DNA of 45,101 nt, taken from contig URQS01000025.1 of NCBI GenBank assembly GCA_900550035.1, forward strand, positions 1-45,101. Direction: 5' to 3'. A model generated the notes under the pieces. That model was given only the letters and a program-made list of their open reading frames with translations. It ran no database searches and was not told where the DNA came from. Position 1 is the first letter of the stretch. The number at the start of each line of letters is the position of its first letter. The position numbers and the translations under genes were made by a program. The DNA comes from an uncultured Prevotella sp. Its GTDB lineage: Bacteria > Bacteroidota > Bacteroidia > Bacteroidales > Bacteroidaceae. Positions 31,509-38,496 of the stretch are shown piece by piece.

Positions 31509-32333
31509 ATGGATACTTCCCTTTCTTCTCTTCGTTCTTCACTCTTCACTCTTCCCACTTCGCTTAAGGTGACCCTCTTGGGTACAGGAACATCTGGTGG
31601 CGTTCCGTCACTGGGCTGTCAGTGTGACGTGTGTCGCAGCATCGACCCTCGCGACCGTCGTCTGCGTTGCGTTGCCCTTGTTGAATCGGCTACCACACCT
31701 GTGCTCATTGATTGCGGTCCCGACATACGCCAGCAGCTAATGCCGTTGCCATTCAAGCCGTTCGACGCAATCCTGCTGACCCATATCCATTATGACCATG
31801 TTGGTGGCATCGACGATTTGCGTCCGTTCTCGGTTTTTGGTCCAATCCGATTGTATGGCGACCAAAAAACATGTCTACATGTGCGCAACATCATGCCCTA
31901 TTGCTTCGGTGAACATCTGTATCCTGGTGTGCCCAAACTCGAACTACACGAGATAGCACCTCATGTGCCGCTGCATGTGGGCGACCTGACCATCGTACCT
32001 ATACAGGTGATGCACGGAAAGATGCCCATACTTGGCTTTCGTATAGGCTCGTTTGCATATATCACCGACATGAAGACCATTGCCGATACCGAACTGCCCT
32101 ATCTCGAAGGAGTTGAAACCCTTGTTGTCAACGCTTTGCGATTTGAGAAAGACCATCACTCACACCAGTTGGTTGACGATGCCGTACGGTTTGCACGTCA
32201 CATCGGTGCTAAGCAAACATACATTACCCACGTGTGCCATCACATCGGACTCTATACCGATGCTCAGAAGCGTATGCCCGAAGGGGTTGTACTGGCTTAC
32301 GACGGAGAGGTGATAATAGTAGATGCAGAATAA
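31509..32333 (+). CDS. MBL-fold metal-dependent hydrolase (PhnP-like)
   Basis: The protein has the beta-lactamase-fold metal motif HIHYDHVGG near residue 100 and further His and Asp ligands (IQVMHGKMP, AYITDMK). A Cys-x-Cys-x2-Cys element (CQCDVC) near residue 40 and the LLGTGTSGGVPSLG start place it with the PhnP/RNase Z-like group, probably a phosphodiesterase for a small cyclic phosphate. ATG 31509 gives 274 residues, but its first 18 come from repeat-derived DNA (LSSLRSSLFTLPTS). GTG 31569, just before VTLLGTGTSGG, is an equally good start; homologs usually start with MKVTLLGTG. No lipid or signal sequence is convincing. Confidence 0.87.
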   Translation: MDTSLSSLRSSLFTLPTSLKVTLLGTGTSGGVPSLGCQCDVCRSIDPRDRRLRCVALVESATTPVLIDCGPDIRQQLMPLPFKPFDAILLTHIHYDHVGGIDDLRPFSVFGPIRLYGDQKTCLHVRNIMPYCFGEHLYPGVPKLELHEIAPHVPLHVGDLTIVPIQVMHGKMPILGFRIGSFAYITDMKTIADTELPYLEGVETLVVNALRFEKDHHSHQLVDDAVRFARHIGAKQTYITHVCHHIGLYTDAQKRMPEGVVLAYDGEVIIVDAE

Positions 32334-32437
32334 CGGGAGGTCCTTTAGACAAAAGGGCAGCTTTTAACAATCTTTATGTGCCATTCGGAACGCATATTAT
32401 AATATATTTTGTAATTTCGCAGCTAAATGGCATAGTA

Positions 32438-32454
32438 CACCATTTAAAATGGTG
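32438..32454 (+). promoter_or_regulatory. 8-1-8 palindrome in the SPOR gene leader
   Basis: CACCATTT-A-AAATGGTG is a perfect palindrome 60 bases before ATG 32514. A TAATTTCG -7-like element lies upstream at about 32412. Flanking ATAG and CTAT words allow an alternative longer pairing of ATAGTACACCAT with ATGGTGCTAT, so the leader RNA could switch folds, or a dimeric repressor could bind. Confidence 0.45.
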
Positions 32455-32513
32455 GCAAAATATGGTGCTATAATATAGAACATTAAAAACAAAATTCTAA
32501 TAACTACATTGGT

Positions 32514-32999
32514 ATGAAGAAATCATTGGTTTTGTGCGCAGGTATCTGCGTGGCATTGTCTTTCACAAGTTGCAAGTCGAACGAGAGTGCCTATAAGAAA
32601 ATGTACGATAAGGCTCAGGCCAAGCATGAGCAGCCTGCAGCTCCGGTTCAGGAGCAGGCTCCGGTAGTAGCTCCTCTTGTTGAGAAACCTGCTACTCAGA
32701 CTACAGTTCTTGACAACTCAGACAATGTGTCTGTACGTTCAGAGGACTTCACTCTTATTAGCGGTTCTGGTTTGAGCAACTTCAGTGTGGTTGTAGGTTC
32801 TTTCTCAGTTAAGGCTAACGCTGAGGGACTCCAGAGCCAGCTCAAGAATGCAGGTAGAAACGCCCAGATTGTTTACAACGCAGAGCGCGGACTCTATCGT
32901 GTTGTTGCTGCAACATTCGCTACAAAGACTGAAGCTGCAAGCTCACGCGACCAGCTCATCGGTCAGTATCCTGGTGCTTGGTTGCTCTATAAGAAGTAA
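32514..32999 (+). CDS. SPOR-domain lipoprotein
   Basis: SPOR domains bind denuded peptidoglycan glycan strands at division sites. The 161-residue lipoprotein has lipobox SFTSCKSN (Cys about 20), a Pro/Gln/Val-rich linker (about 40-65) and a C-terminal SPOR domain at about 85-161 (FSVVVGSFSVKANAEGLQSQ ... QIVYNAERGLYRVVAATFAT). It probably sits in the outer membrane and helps division or wall organisation. It stands alone between a palindrome and a 23-bp inverted repeat. Confidence 0.92.
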   Translation: MKKSLVLCAGICVALSFTSCKSNESAYKKMYDKAQAKHEQPAAPVQEQAPVVAPLVEKPATQTTVLDNSDNVSVRSEDFTLISGSGLSNFSVVVGSFSVKANAEGLQSQLKNAGRNAQIVYNAERGLYRVVAATFATKTEAASSRDQLIGQYPGAWLLYKK

Positions 33000-33015
33000 T
33001 TGTATTTCAAATGTT

Positions 33016-33081
33016 AAGTGTTAATTGTTAAGTGTTAATGGCACTTACGGTCTGACATTTAACATTCAACACTTAACACTT
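33016..33081. repeat. 23-bp inverted repeat between SPOR gene and ruvX
   Basis: Arms 33016-33038 and 33059-33081 match at 20 of 23 positions and are built from the word AAGTGTTAA. There is no T run, so it is not a standard terminator. It ends nine bases before the TTG start of ruvX. Confidence 0.65.
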
Positions 33082-33089
33082 ATAATAGA

Positions 33090-33506
33090 TTGTCTCGAAT
33101 ACTTTCCATTGACTACGGCAAGAAGCGTACAGGCTTGGCCGTTACCGACCCGTTGCAGATAGTGCCGGGTGGCTTGGCCACAGTGGCAACGTCCGACCTT
33201 ATGAAATATCTTAAGGACTATGTGTCGCGCGAGCCGGTAGAGCGCATTGTCATAGGCGAACCACGCCAGCTTAATGGCGAGCCAAGCGAAAACTTGGCGC
33301 GTGTCAAGCAGTTTGTGTCACAGTGGCGCAAGCAGATGCCCGATATTCCCATTGAGTTTTTCGATGAGCGTTTTACATCGGTGCTTGCCCACAAAGCCAT
33401 AATCGACAGTGGCATAGGCCGAAAGGCACGCCAGAACAAGGCGTTGGTAGACGAGATAAGTGCGACAATAATTCTGCAGGACTATCTGCGGTCGAAAGGA
33501 TTATAA
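33090..33506 (+). CDS. ruvX: Holliday junction resolvase-like RuvX (YqgF)
   Basis: YqgF/RuvX is a small RNase H-fold nuclease; in E. coli it processes the 5' end of pre-16S rRNA, and it is related to RuvC. The 138-residue protein has the first acidic strand LSIDYGKKRTGLAV. It also has the ERIVIGEPRQLNG and FFDERFTSVLA motifs, and the last catalytic segment VDEISATIILQDYL. The reading MSRILSIDYG requires TTG 33090 as start; no ATG lies upstream in frame, and the DNA just before is a long inverted repeat. A strong terminator follows 20 bases after the stop. Confidence 0.93.
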   Translation: MSRILSIDYGKKRTGLAVTDPLQIVPGGLATVATSDLMKYLKDYVSREPVERIVIGEPRQLNGEPSENLARVKQFVSQWRKQMPDIPIEFFDERFTSVLAHKAIIDSGIGRKARQNKALVDEISATIILQDYLRSKGL

Positions 33507-33525
33507 ATCCTTACAATAAAAGCAT

Positions 33526-33566
33526 AAAAAAGGAGGCTATGACTTTTCGCCATGGTCTCCTTTTTT
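33526..33566 (+). terminator. Terminator of ruvX
   Basis: AAAAAAGGAGGCTATG pairs with CCATGGTCTCCTTTTTT (mismatches in the middle) around a short loop, with T6 at the end. The stem starts 20 bases after the ruvX stop. Confidence 0.85.
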
Positions 33567-33661
33567 GTGCTTTTATTTTTCAATGGTATCAATTTTTTTA
33601 TAATTATGTCACCTAATCTAAAATATTTCTTAAATAAATTTTTCGGTTAGTTTATAATTAG

Positions 33662-33669
33662 TACTTTTG
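33662..33669 (+). promoter_or_regulatory. -7 element of def (leaderless mRNA likely)
   Basis: TACTTTTG is an exact TAnnTTTG match that ends only four bases before ATG 33674. Transcription starting five to seven bases after the element would begin at or next to the start codon. Confidence 0.6.
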
Positions 33670-33673
33670 CATT

Positions 33674-34237
33674 ATGATACTACCAATATACACTTACGGT
33701 CAGCCTGTGCTTCGCAAGGAGGCTCAGGACATAACCCCCGAATATCCCGAGCTTTCAGCGCTCGTGGCCAATATGTTTGAAACTCTTACTGCGAGCGACG
33801 GCATCGGCTTGGCAGCTCCTCAGATAGGTCTCGACATACGACTTGTCGTTATCGACCTTGATGTTTTGAGCGATGACTTCCCAGAGTTTAAAGACTTCCG
33901 CCATGTCTACATCAATCCTTACATCCTCGAATACGACGAAGATTCGAAGAAGGAGACAATGGAGGAGGGCTGCCTCTCTTTGCCAGGCATTCATGAGAGT
34001 GTGACACGTCCTACACGTATCCATGTGAAATATCAGGACGAGAACTTCGTTGAGCACGACGAGTGGGTGGAAGGCTATTTGGCTCGCGTTATGCAGCACG
34101 AGTTCGACCATCTTGGCGGCAAGATGTTCATCGATCGCATTTCGCCTATGCGCCGACAGATGGTGCGCGGCAAGTTGAAGAACCTGCTGCTCGGTCGCTT
34201 CCGCTGTGCTTACCGCACCAAGGCCCCTAAGAAATAA
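33674..34237 (+). CDS. def: Peptide deformylase
   Basis: Def removes the formyl group from new protein N-termini. The three family motifs are present: GIGLAAPQ near residue 44, EGCLSLPG near residue 103 (metal-binding Cys) and QHEFDHLGG near residue 148 (two metal-binding His and the catalytic Glu). The 187-residue length is normal. The start ATG 33674 lies four bases after the -7 element, so the message may lack a leader. A GCCCC/GGGGC hairpin follows the stop and overlaps the first codons of the next frame. Confidence 0.97.
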   Translation: MILPIYTYGQPVLRKEAQDITPEYPELSALVANMFETLTASDGIGLAAPQIGLDIRLVVIDLDVLSDDFPEFKDFRHVYINPYILEYDEDSKKETMEEGCLSLPGIHESVTRPTRIHVKYQDENFVEHDEWVEGYLARVMQHEFDHLGGKMFIDRISPMRRQMVRGKLKNLLLGRFRCAYRTKAPKK

Positions 34238-34257
34238 AAAGGCCCCTACGATAATAT

Positions 34258-36345
34258 ATGGGGCATACCAACAATAATCGTATGACCATTTCACGAATAA
34301 CGAAATATCTGTTGCATCAATGCAATGTCCGCTACATAACGCCATGTCGTTGGCGTTATGGAGTGATGCTTGTTGCAACAATACTGTCAGTGCTCACGCC
34401 CCAGCGCGCTTCAGCCCAATATAATACCGACCGCCTTATGGTGTCGGGACGCAGTGCGCTGTACTATGAGGACTACGTGCTGTCGATACAGTATTTCAAT
34501 CAGGTGCTCACGGCAAAGCCATATCTCTACGAGCCTTGGTTTTTTCGAGGCCTTGCCAAGTTCTATCTCGATGATTTCGGTGGTGCCGAATCCGACGTGA
34601 CGCACGCCATAGGGCTCAATCCATATATATATAATATGTACGAGTTGCGTGGATTGTGCCGTATACGTCAGAAGCACTACGCTCAAGCTATAACCGACTA
34701 CGATGCAGCCATACGTCTCAATCCGCAGAACCAGAGCGCATGGTACAACCGTGCACTGTGTCGTGTGGAAGACAAGGACTACGACCGTGCACAACTCGAC
34801 CTTGACACTGTCATCGTGAAGTGGAAGAAGTTCGCACCTGCCTATTCGCTCAAAGCACAGGTATATCTGGCACAGAAGGACACCACCAAAGCCGACCATT
34901 GGCTCGACCGTGGTTTGGAAGTTGATTCCTACGATGCTGACGCATGGAACACACGTGCCATGATATCGCTGTCGAGAAGCAAGTGGCGCGATGCCGATAC
35001 GTATCTGAGCAAGTCGATACATCTTAAGCCTAAGAATGTAGGCAATTACGTCAACCGTGCTTTGGCACGCTACAACGTAAACAATCTGCGTGGTGCTATG
35101 GCTGATTATGATACGGCGCTCGATCTCGACCCCGACAATTTCCTTGCTCATTACAACCGTGGACTGTTGCGTATGCAGCTTGGTGATGACAACCGCGCCA
35201 TCATTGACTTCGACTACGTGATACGTATGGAGCCCGACAACGTTCTGGCCATATACAACCGTGCCATCCTGCTCGACAAGACGGGTAATTTGCGTGCAGC
35301 CATACGCGACTATACACGCATGATTGATGAGTATCCTAACTTTTGGACGGGTCTCTCGGCACGCGCCAGCTGCTATCGTCGCCTGGGCATGACAGCCAAG
35401 GCAGAGATGGACGAGTTCCGCATCATGAAGGCGCAGATGGATAAGCGTCTGGGCATTCAGCCACGATGGAGCAACAGCAAGCGCAAGCAGATGCGCCGAC
35501 GCAGCGAAATCGATCCCAACAAGTACAACCAGATTGTAGTAGCCGACGAGAACAACGCCGAGCATGAATATAAGAGCGAGTATCGTGGACGTGTACAGAA
35601 CCGTGCAACAGGTCTCGACGCACAGCCAATGTATCATCTGGCTTTTGCGCCTACCGCAAGCGATGTTCATACCTATCACGCCTTTGCGCAGAAGGTGGAA
35701 GCTTTCAACAGAGCCCATTCGCAGCCTCGTCTGTATGTAGTGTGTGGTACGGTGCCTATGGACGAGGTGGCTTCACGACGCATGTTGCAACGTGTCGATT
35801 CGCTCACAACCGTTGTTGGCACAACGAAAGGCCAGCATGAGCTTGCCGCTGCACTTGTGCAGAGAGCTGTGGCAGAGACGGTGGTACAGAACTACGAAGG
35901 TGCCATCTCCGACCTTGAGGCCAGTTTGGATATTGACTCTACATCAGTCATTGCGTTGTGGCAGCGAGCTTATTGTCAGACAATGATGAACGAGTTTGAC
36001 ACGCAGTCACGTAACGCTAAGGCCGACGCTACTACAGCATCGTTGAAGTCGGCGCGCATAGTGGCAGATCTCGGTTTGGCAATACAGGCCGACAAGGACA
36101 ATCAGTATCTGTACTACAATCGTGGTTGTGTCTATATGGCCGAACGCGACTATACGCACGCTATTGACGATTTCACACGAGCCATAAACATCGACCACAG
36201 TCTGGCCGAAGCCTACTACAACCGTGGATTGGCACGTGTGCAGAACGGACTGAAAACAGAGGGCATAGCCGACCTTAGTAAGGCAGGCGAACTCGGACTA
36301 TATCAAGCATACAGTGTAATCAAAAAAATATCAAAATCAAACTAA
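34258..36345 (+). CDS. Exported TPR-repeat protein, 695 aa
   Basis: The protein holds at least ten tetratricopeptide repeats in two blocks (about 55-390 and 530-690). Examples are AQAITDYDAAIRLNPQNQSA, RGAMADYDTALDLDPDNFLA and THAIDDFTRAINIDHSLAEA. A basic, low-complexity region lies between them (about 395-440, RWSNSKRKQMRRRSEIDPNK). A hydrophobic segment MLVATILSVLTPQRASAQ at about 37-54 looks like a signal peptide. The true start may therefore be ATG 34366 (MLVATIL), or ATG 34282, instead of 34258, where the ATG sits in the def 3' hairpin. It is a periplasmic scaffold by type. The stop abuts the next gene's ATG with no gap. Confidence 0.85.
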   Translation: MGHTNNNRMTISRITKYLLHQCNVRYITPCRWRYGVMLVATILSVLTPQRASAQYNTDRLMVSGRSALYYEDYVLSIQYFNQVLTAKPYLYEPWFFRGLAKFYLDDFGGAESDVTHAIGLNPYIYNMYELRGLCRIRQKHYAQAITDYDAAIRLNPQNQSAWYNRALCRVEDKDYDRAQLDLDTVIVKWKKFAPAYSLKAQVYLAQKDTTKADHWLDRGLEVDSYDADAWNTRAMISLSRSKWRDADTYLSKSIHLKPKNVGNYVNRALARYNVNNLRGAMADYDTALDLDPDNFLAHYNRGLLRMQLGDDNRAIIDFDYVIRMEPDNVLAIYNRAILLDKTGNLRAAIRDYTRMIDEYPNFWTGLSARASCYRRLGMTAKAEMDEFRIMKAQMDKRLGIQPRWSNSKRKQMRRRSEIDPNKYNQIVVADENNAEHEYKSEYRGRVQNRATGLDAQPMYHLAFAPTASDVHTYHAFAQKVEAFNRAHSQPRLYVVCGTVPMDEVASRRMLQRVDSLTTVVGTTKGQHELAAALVQRAVAETVVQNYEGAISDLEASLDIDSTSVIALWQRAYCQTMMNEFDTQSRNAKADATTASLKSARIVADLGLAIQADKDNQYLYYNRGCVYMAERDYTHAIDDFTRAINIDHSLAEAYYNRGLARVQNGLKTEGIADLSKAGELGLYQAYSVIKKISKSN

Positions 36346-37851
36346 ATGAAAACAAAAATCCTTATGATGGTGCTGATGCTAATCGGTACCGCAATTTATG
36401 CTAATGCCGACACGTACAATCCACGCAAACGAGAGTTTCGCGGAGCATGGATTCAGTGTGTAAATGGCCAGTTTATCGGTATGTCGACACAAAAGATGCA
36501 GCAGACGCTCAGCTATCAGCTCGATGAATTGCAGAAGGATGGAGTTAATGCCATTTTCTTTCAGGTGCGCGCCGAGTGCGACGCTTTGTACAAGAGCGAC
36601 CTTGAGCCGTGGAGCCGTTTTCTCACTGGTAAGCAAGGTCAGGCCCCATCGCCTATGTGGGACCCCCTGCAGTGGATGATTGACGAGTGCCATCGCCGTG
36701 GAATGGAACTGCACGCATGGATTAATCCCTATCGTGCCAAGACCAAGATGACGAGAGCATTGCACCTTAGTCATAGATTGATGAAGTTCCCAAGTAGTGT
36801 ATTCGCATACGACGGACAGTTTATACTCAATCCCGGACAGCCACGCAACCGCGAACATATCATCAAGGTGGTCAACGATATCGTGACACGTTACGACATT
36901 GACGGTATACATATGGACGACTACTTCTATCCATATCCTGTGGCTGGAAAAGACATTCCAGACGACCGCGACTTCAAGCAGTACAACAACGGTATTACCG
37001 ACCGTGCTGAGTGGCGCCGTGACAATGTCAATGTCTTTGTCAAGGAGTGTAGCGAGAGTATACACAAAATCAAGCCTTGGGTTAAGTTCGGCATATCGCC
37101 GTTTGGCATCTATCGCAACAAGCGTCCTGGCGTTGAGGTTGGTAGTAATACTAATGGTACACAGAACTATGACGACCTCTATGCCGACATATTGCTGTGG
37201 ATTAACAATGGATGGATTGACTACTCTGTACCGCAGCTCTACTGGGAGATAGGCCATAAGGCAGCCGACTATAAGACACTTATTGAGTGGTGGAACCGCT
37301 ACGCCTCTAAGCGTCCGCTGTATATCGGTGAGGATGTGGAGCGTACTGTAAAGGCAGCCGATCTTAATAATCCTAACATCAATCAGATGCCTGCTAAGTT
37401 TGCTCTGCATCAGCAGCAGCCTAATGTGCAGGGCACAGTTCTGTGGTATGCCAAGGCAGCTGTAGACAACGTGGGCAATTATGGCTCAATGCTGCGCAAT
37501 AACTATTGGCGTTATCCCGCTCTGCAGCCACGCATGCCATTCATCGACTCGAAGGCACCCAAAAAGCCTAAGAAGCTTGCTGTTGTATGGACTAACGACG
37601 GCCCAGTATTGTTCTGGACCAATCCTAAGGCCAAGAAATGGGGTGATGAGGTGAAGAAATCGGTAGTATATCGATTTAAGAAGGGCGAGAAGATTAATCT
37701 GAACGACCCGTCAAAGATTGTCTGCATTACACCCGAAACAATGCTCCGTCTGCCATACAATGGTGGAAAGCAGAAGTATACTTACATTGTTACATCGCTC
37801 GATCGTATGAGCAATGAGAGTAAGGGTGCAAAAAAGAAGATTAGCCTTTAA
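36346..37851 (+). CDS. Glycoside hydrolase-like protein, GHL10 family
   Basis: The 501-residue protein has a signal peptide (MKTKILMMVLMLIGTAIYAN...A) and a (beta/alpha)8 barrel of the GHL10/DUF187 type. Markers are REFRGAWIQCVNGQF near residue 26, FFQVRAECDALYKSDLEPWS, LHAWINPYR near residue 126 and IDGIHMDDYFYPYP near residue 185, then SVPQLYWEIGH. A fibronectin-like C-terminal domain follows (about 405-500). Related proteins are thought to cleave glycans of the cell wall or host, but activity is unproven here. It starts directly at the TPR gene's stop codon, so the two are co-translated and likely cooperate. It ends before a strong terminator. Confidence 0.9.
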   Translation: MKTKILMMVLMLIGTAIYANADTYNPRKREFRGAWIQCVNGQFIGMSTQKMQQTLSYQLDELQKDGVNAIFFQVRAECDALYKSDLEPWSRFLTGKQGQAPSPMWDPLQWMIDECHRRGMELHAWINPYRAKTKMTRALHLSHRLMKFPSSVFAYDGQFILNPGQPRNREHIIKVVNDIVTRYDIDGIHMDDYFYPYPVAGKDIPDDRDFKQYNNGITDRAEWRRDNVNVFVKECSESIHKIKPWVKFGISPFGIYRNKRPGVEVGSNTNGTQNYDDLYADILLWINNGWIDYSVPQLYWEIGHKAADYKTLIEWWNRYASKRPLYIGEDVERTVKAADLNNPNINQMPAKFALHQQQPNVQGTVLWYAKAAVDNVGNYGSMLRNNYWRYPALQPRMPFIDSKAPKKPKKLAVVWTNDGPVLFWTNPKAKKWGDEVKKSVVYRFKKGEKINLNDPSKIVCITPETMLRLPYNGGKQKYTYIVTSLDRMSNESKGAKKKISL

Positions 37852-37876
37852 TAATTAGGAGAATATTCATTATAGT

Positions 37877-37947
37877 ATAGCGCTATGAAAAGGGCAAAAG
37901 TATTTTATTACGCTGCTTTTGTCCTTTTCATAGCGCTATTTTTTTAT
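37877..37947 (+). terminator. Very long-stem terminator
   Basis: Arms 37877-37900 and 37916-37939 pair at 23 of 24 positions around a 15-base loop, followed by T7. It stops the TPR-GHL10 transcript. Such a long near-perfect stem is unusual for a terminator. Confidence 0.9.
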
Positions 37948-38053
37948 CTGTTAGGTAAGTAAGTTTGCCATATTGTTTGTTTTTTTCTTCAGTCTATAAC
38001 TAATGTAAACTGTAAATAAAGGTTAAATATGTAGCCTGCGTTGTAAGTTTTAT

Positions 38054-38095
38054 AGTACTATGTATTGCATAGTACTTAGATTATGCATACATTTG
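38054..38095 (+). promoter_or_regulatory. PadR-operon promoter with operator on the -33 element
   Basis: TACATTTG at 38088-38095 (-7) and ATTG at 38064-38067 (-33), 20 bases apart, make a good promoter. A perfect inverted repeat AGTACTATG-N5-CATAGTACT (38054-38076) is centred exactly on the -33 element. ATG...CAT half-sites recall PadR operators. The first gene of the operon is a PadR repressor, so autorepression is the simple reading. Confidence 0.75.
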
Positions 38096-38130
38096 CAACC
38101 GTAAACATACACTAACGCATTTAAAACCCT

Positions 38131-38475
38131 ATGGCAATGAATATAGACAACGCTAAATCGCAGATGCGTAAGGGAATGCTTGAGTATTGCATTATGTTGC
38201 TGTTGCGCCATCGTGCAGCCTATGCCAGCGATATCATAGCCAACTTGAAGGAGGCTGAACTGATAGTGGTGGAGGGAACGCTCTATCCGCTTCTGACACG
38301 TCTTAAGAAGGACGGCTTGCTTGGCTATGAGTGGCAGGAGTCAACACAAGGTCCCCCGCGCAAATACTATTCCCTTACACCCGATGGTGAGGCTACGCTT
38401 AGCGAACTCGACAAGGCGTGGCAGGAGATAGCCCATACCGTAACAGTATTAAAGAACATAAAACCGAATAAATAA
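38131..38475 (+). CDS. PadR-family transcriptional regulator
   Basis: PadR proteins are winged-helix repressors. The 114-residue protein matches the family: KGMLEYCIMLLLRHR, then SDIIANLKEA, and the wing signature VVEGTLYPLLTRLKKDGLL near residue 47, followed by QGPPRKYYSLTPDGEATL. Its short size is the PadR-s2 type, with only one C-terminal dimer helix. ATG 38131 or ATG 38137 could start it. The PspC-domain gene follows after 21 bases. Pairing of a PadR regulator with a PspC membrane protein is common in Bacteroidetes. Confidence 0.93.
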   Translation: MAMNIDNAKSQMRKGMLEYCIMLLLRHRAAYASDIIANLKEAELIVVEGTLYPLLTRLKKDGLLGYEWQESTQGPPRKYYSLTPDGEATLSELDKAWQEIAHTVTVLKNIKPNK

Positions 38476-38496
38476 CCCTGAAATCTGAATGAAATT

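Noticed and set aside
34411..35718. 435-codon minus-strand frame
   Set aside because: Antisense shadow of the TPR repeats; hydrophobic text arises from the complement of repeated codons.
36379..37410. 343-codon minus-strand frame
   Set aside because: Antisense shadow of the GHL10 gene.
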